Source: Denitromonas sp.
Lineage (GTDB): Bacteria; Pseudomonadota; Gammaproteobacteria; Burkholderiales; Rhodocyclaceae
DNA: 64,000 bases
Reading direction: 5' to 3'
Assembly (NCBI RefSeq): GCF_034676725.1
Contig: NZ_JAUCBR010000004.1
Span: 3,190,001 to 3,254,000, forward strand
The notes under the pieces were generated by a model. It saw only the letters and a program-made list of their open reading frames with translations. It was not told where the DNA came from and did no database searches. Positions 60,426 through 64,000 of the stretch are shown here, in pieces. The stretch's first letter is position 1. Every line of letters begins with the position of its first letter. A program made the position numbers and the translations under genes.

Positions 60426-61963
60426 GAGGATGCTTCCTGATGGTGGGGTGGGGCGAGCGGCTGAGCCAGCGGGATGACCACCTGCAGGCGCGTGCCGTTC
60501 GGCGCTCGATGGGTGATATCGACACACCCGCCCAGGCTGGTGATGCGCTCGCGGACGCCGCGCAGGCCGAAGGAATGCGGCTTGCTCAGATCGGCAGGCG
60601 CGAAGCCCACGCCGTCGTCCGCCACCTCCAGGCTCACGCCGTCCCCGGTGTGAATGAGCCGGATGTCCACATTCTGCGCCTTGGCGTGCTTGCTCACATT
60701 GGTGAGCGATTCCTGGAAGATCCGGAACAGCGCGATCGATTCGGATTCGGGCAGGTCGATGTCGTCGTCCGCGCACAGTACATGGCAGCCGATGCCGGTA
60801 CGCCGGGCGAAGTCCTCGGCGTGGCTCTCGATCGCCGCCGCAAGCCCGAAGTCTTTCAGAATGCCGGGACGCAGCTCGCGTGTGACCCGGCTCACGGTGT
60901 CGATCGCTTCGTCGATGAGCGTTTCGATCCGTGTCACCTGGGCGCGCAACTGCTCGGCCGGCAGCGTCAGGCGCGAGGCCAGCAGCGACGTCGAGAACTT
61001 CAGCGCCACCAGGTGCCCGCCAAGGACGTCATGCACGTCGCGCGCGATGCGTTCGCGCTCGTCCTCCTTGGCGCTCTGCAGGTGGCTCGACAAGGCCTTG
61101 AGGTGCGCCTGTGAGTCGCGCAGCTCCGCTTCGGTCTGCTTGCTGTGCGTGATGTTCCACATCACACCTTCCCAGATGGCGCGGCAGGCGCTGTCGTAGC
61201 GTACCGACCCGCGGATGTTGATCCACTTGGTGTCGCCCGCATCGGTGTCGATCCGGCCCTCCCAGTTCAGGCGAGCGCCGGTACGGGCCGACGCCTCCAG
61301 CGCCGCCTCGAGCGCCGTCCGGTCGTCTGCCACCAGCAGGCGGAAAAAATGGCTGCCGTCCTCGCACAGCTGCTTCGCCGATACGCCAAGCAGCATGTCG
61401 GTCGCATCGCTCGCATAGGTGAAGCCAAGCTGCTCGTTCGGCCGGCGCATCATCTGGAAAATGACGCCTGGCGTACTCGCCGCGACCGCCTGGAAGCGCG
61501 CGTCGGCCTCGTGCTGAGCGGCCAGGGCCTGGCTGCGCTGGCGACGGTTGCCCGCCTCGCGGACTTCCCGCTCCGCCGCCGGGATCAGTCGCTCGAGCTG
61601 GTTCTTGCTCAGGTAATCGTGCGCCCCGGCGCGCATTGCCGCGATGGCCGTCTCCTCGCGAATCGCGCCCGAGACGATGATGAAGGGCACGTCCAGTTCG
61701 AGCTGCTTGATGATGCCCAGCGCGGCAATCGCACTGAAGCCGGGCAGGTCGTGGTCGCTGATCACCAGATCCCACGAACGCGCCCGCAGCGCCGCCTCGG
61801 TCTGCTCGGGCGTATCGACCCGCAGCACGTCCAGGCTGTAGCCCCCGCTGCGAAAGCGGTGGATCAACAACAGGGCGTCATCCTCGTTGTCTTCGATCAG
61901 GAGCAAGCGCAGGTGCGAACCGGGCGCGGTGTCTGGAACCATCGTGGGTTTTCTGCACATCAT
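60422..61963 (-). CDS. hybrid sensor kinase: receiver-PAS-HisKA_3 histidine kinase
   Basis: Up to 513 residues (ATG six codons in, at 61945, is a plausible start). N-terminal receiver domain (about 18-135, LRLLLIEDNEDDALLLIHRF, WDLVISDHDLPGFSAIAALG), then a PAS-like domain (about 155-285), then HisKA_3 with DERERIARDVHDVLGGHLVA (phospho-acceptor His near 311) and an ATPase domain (about 410-500, LEVADDGVGFA, GLRGVRERITSLGG). No membrane helix, so a cytoplasmic sensor. Genes for NarL-type pairs often respond to redox or metabolites; the signal here is unknown. Confidence 0.92.
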   Translation of the reverse strand: MMCRKPTMVPDTAPGSHLRLLLIEDNEDDALLLIHRFRSGGYSLDVLRVDTPEQTEAALRARSWDLVISDHDLPGFSAIAALGIIKQLELDVPFIIVSGAIREETAIAAMRAGAHDYLSKNQLERLIPAAEREVREAGNRRQRSQALAAQHEADARFQAVAASTPGVIFQMMRRPNEQLGFTYASDATDMLLGVSAKQLCEDGSHFFRLLVADDRTALEAALEASARTGARLNWEGRIDTDAGDTKWINIRGSVRYDSACRAIWEGVMWNITHSKQTEAELRDSQAHLKALSSHLQSAKEDERERIARDVHDVLGGHLVALKFSTSLLASRLTLPAEQLRAQVTRIETLIDEAIDTVSRVTRELRPGILKDFGLAAAIESHAEDFARRTGIGCHVLCADDDIDLPESESIALFRIFQESLTNVSKHAKAQNVDIRLIHTGDGVSLEVADDGVGFAPADLSKPHSFGLRGVRERITSLGGCVDITHRAPNGTRLQVVIPLAQPLAPPHHQEASS

Positions 61964-62044
61964 GGGTGGGAGGCGTTGCCCGTGATTATGCCGTGAGCCG
62001 TAGAGGCCACCAAGCCGATAGTGCGCCGCTCGCCGGGCTTGCGC

Positions 62045-62050
62045 TATAAT
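62045..62050 (+). promoter_or_regulatory. -10 element for the tRNA pair
   Basis: TATAAT, within GGCTTGCGCTATAATT, 11 bases before the tRNA-Thr gene. The -35 region is not well conserved; the upstream TTGCGC context suggests an extended -10. Confidence 0.65.
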
Positions 62051-62060
62051 TCGCCCCCTT

Positions 62061-62136
62061 GCCGGTTTAGCTCAGTTGGTAGAGCAACCGCCTTGTAAGC
62101 GGTAGGTCGCGGGTTCGACTCCTGCAACCGGCACCA
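62061..62136 (+). tRNA. tRNA-Thr (TGT anticodon)
   Basis: 76 bases including an encoded CCA. The acceptor stem GCCGGTT pairs with AACCGGC; D-loop AGCTCAGTTGGTAGAGC; anticodon arm ACCGC-CTTGTAA-GCGGT; T-arm GCGGG-TTCGACTC-CTGC. All four arms fold without mismatch of note. Confidence 0.97.
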
Positions 62137-62203
62137 GATTTCAGTTTTATGCACGCAAGCCTTGACGAGGCCGACTCTGTAGTCTAAAGTCTCGTTTCTC
62201 TGA

Positions 62204-62279
62204 CGCGGGGTGGAGCAGTTGGCAGCTCGTCGGGCTCATAACCCGAAGGTCGCAGGTTCAAGTCCTGCCCCCGCAACCA
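62204..62279 (+). tRNA. initiator tRNA-fMet (CAT anticodon)
   Basis: 76 bases with an encoded CCA. The first base C does not pair with A72 (CGCGGGG against CCCCGCA), and the anticodon stem has three G-C pairs (GGG-CTCATAA-CCC), both hallmarks of initiator tRNA. The gene is intact, and an integrated element starts just beyond its 3' end. Confidence 0.96.
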
Positions 62280-62290
62280 AATTTATGCTG

Positions 62291-62324
62291 AAAACCCAAT
62301 CACTTAGCGGTGGTTGGGTTTTTT
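62291..62324 (+). terminator. terminator after tRNA-fMet
   Basis: A 13-bp stem AAAACCCAATCAC (62291-62303) / GTGGTTGGGTTTT (62310-62322) with one G-T pair, followed by a T-run (62319-62324). It ends the tRNA transcript at the border of the integrated element. Confidence 0.8.
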
Positions 62325-62326
62325 GC

Positions 62327-62376
62327 TTTGGGCCAACGTCGAATTCTTGGCCCAAGTTTGGCCCATTGTTGGCCCA
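62327..62376. repeat. integrase arm-type repeats next to the tRNA-fMet attachment site
   Basis: Three direct copies of TTGGCCCA at 62347-62354, 62358-62365 and 62369-62376, exactly 11 bases apart, plus one inverted copy TGGGCCAA near 62328-62335. The 11-base phasing places them on one face of the helix, as expected for binding of the integrase N-terminal arm domain. The att core itself probably lies in the tRNA 3' end. Confidence 0.65.
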
Positions 62377-62402
62377 CGCCAATTGATGCCTGTTCGCCAC
62401 GC

Positions 62403-62597
62403 TTAGTCACTTGACCTTCGGTCAATGCCGAACATTGGCCCGTCTTCGTCCTTGGCCAAAAATGCCTCCAGTGCCAAGCGAAGTACTTCTGACCTCGTCG
62501 GGATCCTCCCCAAGCTTGCCTGCATAGCAATGCGTTTGCGATCGATCTGCTCAGCTAGGGCGTCACTCAATCGAACATTGATTTGTTGGCGTTCCAT
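62403..62597 (-). CDS. ribbon-helix-helix (CopG/Arc-like) regulator
   Basis: 64 residues: MERQQINVRLSDALAEQIDR (beta strand plus first helix) then IPTRSEVLRLALEAFLAKDE (second helix), the RHH_1 plan, with an acidic tail. It is divergent from the excisionase-like gene and is the likely repressor of the CTAGACAA-type operators upstream of it. An overlapping 76-aa frame (62300-62530) on the same strand is considered spurious. Confidence 0.8.
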   Translation of the reverse strand: MERQQINVRLSDALAEQIDRKRIAMQASLGRIPTRSEVLRLALEAFLAKDEDGPMFGIDRRSSD

Positions 62598-62631
62598 CTG
62601 CGCACCCCCTTAATAGTTCGCCCGAATTGTA

Positions 62632-62710
62632 ACTGTCTAGAAAATAGCGGGTTGACTGAGCGTTGCTCTGCGGTAGATTGGATTTGTCTAAACGCTAGAC
62701 AACTAGACAA
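62632..62710. promoter_or_regulatory. promoter and operator repeats before the xis-int genes
   Basis: TTGACT (62652-62657) and TAGATT (62674-62679) with a 16-base spacer form a promoter. Around it lie GTCTAGA (near 62633-62639), TTGTCTA (62684-62690) and tandem CTAGACAA (62695-62702, 62703-62710); TTGTCTA-aacgc-TAGACAA is a perfect inverted repeat. Good candidate sites for the RHH protein. Confidence 0.55.
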
Positions 62711-62728
62711 ACTGCTAAGGAGCAAGAA

Positions 62729-62962
62729 ATGGCTGCTACGTATCTCACAACTGAAGAGCTTGCCGAGCGCATCAAATACGATCAGCGAACAATCCGCGAG
62801 CGGCTGAAGGACAGCGTCCTGCTTGAAGGGGTGCACTACATCCGTCCCTTTGGGGGCAGAAAGATCCTCTACATTTGGGAACGGATCGAAGAGGACATGT
62901 CGAAGTGTTCGCTCAATTCCTTCACGATCCCGATGGCGAATGGGGGTGTCTGCCATGGCTAG
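62729..62962 (+). CDS. excisionase-like small DNA-binding protein
   Basis: 77 residues with AAGGAG upstream. It has a winged-helix/MerR-like start, YLTTEELAERIKYDQRTIRE, followed by LLEGVHYIRPFGGRKILYIW, where the basic wing sits. This matches small excisionase-type proteins that bend attachment-site DNA. It overlaps the integrase start by eight bases, so the two are co-translated. Confidence 0.8.
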   Translation: MAATYLTTEELAERIKYDQRTIRERLKDSVLLEGVHYIRPFGGRKILYIWERIEEDMSKCSLNSFTIPMANGGVCHG

Positions 62963-64000
62963 TATTCGCACGCTTGCCGCCACTGGCACCTTGTTCATAG
63001 ATTTCAGGTTCGAAGGAAAGCGGTGTCGTGAGTACACCCGCCTTGAAGATACTCCTGCGAATAGGAAGAAGCTCACCCGCGTTGTCGAGCGTCTTGAGGA
63101 GGAGTTGGCGGCGGGGACCTTCAGCTACGCGAACTTCTTTCCCGGAAGCAAGAAGAAGCAGCTTGCCGCTGTCGGGTCGAGCACGCCTCAGCGACCCTTG
63201 GGTGACGGGTCTGGATCTAAGGAAGTGCCTCCATATAGAGGAACGTCGTTCCCCGGTGTGGTCGCATCTGTTCGTGAAACCCCTCTCTTTGAAGACTTTG
63301 CAGAGACCTGGGTTCAGGAGAACGAGGTCAGCTGGCGTCGCTCCTACCGTCGAACCGTGGAGGACATCATCAACAAGCACCTCGTCCCGCGCTTCAAGGG
63401 GCGGGGTGTCGGAAGCCTCACGCGGGAAGAACTCTTGAAGCTCCGGTCCGAACTCGCCAAAGTCCCCGGCCGGAAAAAAGAAACACTGTCGCCACGCAGG
63501 ATCAACGCCATCATGAATGTGATGAGCCTGATCCTCAAGGAAGCATCCGACAGATACCAGTTTACTTGCCCTTACTACAACATCAAACCGCTCAAGATAC
63601 CCAAGAGCGATGTGCAGCCCTTCACCCTCGCCGAGGTGATGACCATCCTGGCCACGGTTCGCGAGGACTATCGCGACTACTTCACTGTGCGCTTCTTCAC
63701 CGGCATGCGCACAGGCGAGGTCGATGGGCTCAAGTGGGAATACGTCGACTTCGAGCGAAGGCTCATCCTCATTCGAGAAACGATCGTTGCCGGCCAGATT
63801 GAGGACGAGGCAAAAACCCAGGAGTCGATCCGCGATATCCAGATGAGCCAAATCGTCTTCGATGCGCTCAAGCGGCAGTTTGTCAGCACCGGGAGGCGAG
63901 GGCGGTTCGTATTCTGCTCGCGGGATGGCAGCCCGTGCGACCACAACAATGTGACCAAGCGTGTGTGGTACCCGCTGTTGCGCCACCTCGGGCTCAAGCT
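62955..64000 (+). CDS. phage-type tyrosine integrase, C-terminus outside window
   Basis: About 348 residues visible, frame open to the right edge. The N-terminus MASIRTLAATGTLFIDFRFE ... EYTRLEDTPANRKKL is the DUF3596 arm-binding domain of Min27/Shufflon-type phage integrases. A core-binding SAM-like domain follows (about 125-215). The catalytic domain begins with the first Arg of the R-H-R-Y set in FTGMRTGEVDGLKW (about residue 252); the rest of the catalytic residues lie beyond the window. Base composition is less GC-rich than the genes before the tRNAs, as expected of acquired DNA. Confidence 0.93.
   Translation, partial: MASIRTLAATGTLFIDFRFEGKRCREYTRLEDTPANRKKLTRVVERLEEELAAGTFSYANFFPGSKKKQLAAVGSSTPQRPLGDGSGSKEVPPYRGTSFPGVVASVRETPLFEDFAETWVQENEVSWRRSYRRTVEDIINKHLVPRFKGRGVGSLTREELLKLRSELAKVPGRKKETLSPRRINAIMNVMSLILKEASDRYQFTCPYYNIKPLKIPKSDVQPFTLAEVMTILATVREDYRDYFTVRFFTGMRTGEVDGLKWEYVDFERRLILIRETIVAGQIEDEAKTQESIRDIQMSQIVFDALKRQFVSTGRRGRFVFCSRDGSPCDHNNVTKRVWYPLLRHLGLK

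Noticed and set aside
62061..62136. GGTTCGACTCC in tRNA-Thr as another instance of the frameshift motif
   Set aside because: This is the normal T-loop consensus of a tRNA.
62300..62530. 76-codon minus-strand frame overlapping the RHH gene
   Set aside because: It spans the arm-type repeats and the terminator, and the RHH frame has a clear domain.

Overview
The window is about 64 kb of GC-rich, densely packed DNA. It looks like the chromosome of a flagellated, denitrification-capable betaproteobacterium, most likely Rhodocyclales (Azoarcus, Thauera or Denitromonas relatives). The placement rests on gene order and protein character: ilvB-ilvH-ilvC-psd-pssA-leuA, rpsP-rimM-trmD-rplS, pepA divergent from lptFG, the sigma factor-DUF3619-DUF3106-RDD module and a nitric oxide reductase accessory cluster. 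No database search was possible, so the genus is an inference.

Layout. 1-17.6 kb is housekeeping: MarC, a frameshifted bestrophin-type channel, a MaoC-like protein, pepA-holC-DUF-valS, lptF-lptG, the rpsP operon, pyrF, a PilZ-like 509-aa protein, a YihY/BrkB membrane protein, and WrbA with a DUF2069 protein. 17.6-24.6 kb is the branched-chain amino acid and phospholipid operon on the minus strand. 24.6-26.5 kb is an ECF-like sigma factor module. 26.6-29.9 kb is an ABC importer of the phosphonate/selenate type. 30-32.6 kb holds small metabolic enzymes (VOC, YbaK-like, alpha/beta hydrolase, GNAT). 32.7-37.8 kb is norE-norF-norQ-orf-FeS-norD behind an FNR/DNR-type box, without the norCB structural genes. 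37.9-40.2 kb holds a DUF938 methyltransferase and a chemoreceptor. 40.3-47.8 kb is a late flagellar cluster: a YcgR-type brake, an FlhB-C-like protein, fliK, fliT, fliS, fliD, flaG and three tandem short flagellins, with a sigma-28 promoter ahead of the first flagellin. 48-57.1 kb is a glycosylation locus next to the flagellins: glucose-1-phosphate cytidylyltransferase, CDP-glucose 4,6-dehydratase, a 3,5-epimerase-like protein, a C-methyltransferase, a reductase/epimerase, a CmcI-type methyltransferase and a 1249-aa multidomain glycosyltransferase. 57.2-62 kb holds a HAD phosphatase, a diguanylate cyclase with a near-consensus sigma-28 promoter and a NarL-type two-component pair. 62.06-62.28 kb carries tRNA-Thr and initiator tRNA-fMet. 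From there to the end an integrated element begins: arm-type repeats, an RHH regulator, an excisionase-like gene and a tyrosine integrase cut by the window edge.

How it fits together. The 40-60 kb part reads as one motility-surface programme. Sigma-28 would drive flagellins, a diguanylate cyclase and probably a chemoreceptor. A YcgR-type protein would sense c-di-GMP, and the adjacent CDP-sugar genes probably decorate flagellin or a surface glycan. Three genes (bestrophin, fliK, fliD) are interrupted by single extra bases at the same 9-base sequence, which suggests a shared cause, possibly a systematic sequencing error.

No CRISPR array, rRNA operon or complete insertion sequence was seen. No stretch longer than 300 bases lacks a gene; the longest gaps are 281 bases before the flagellins, 228 before leuA and about 210 between pssA and psd.
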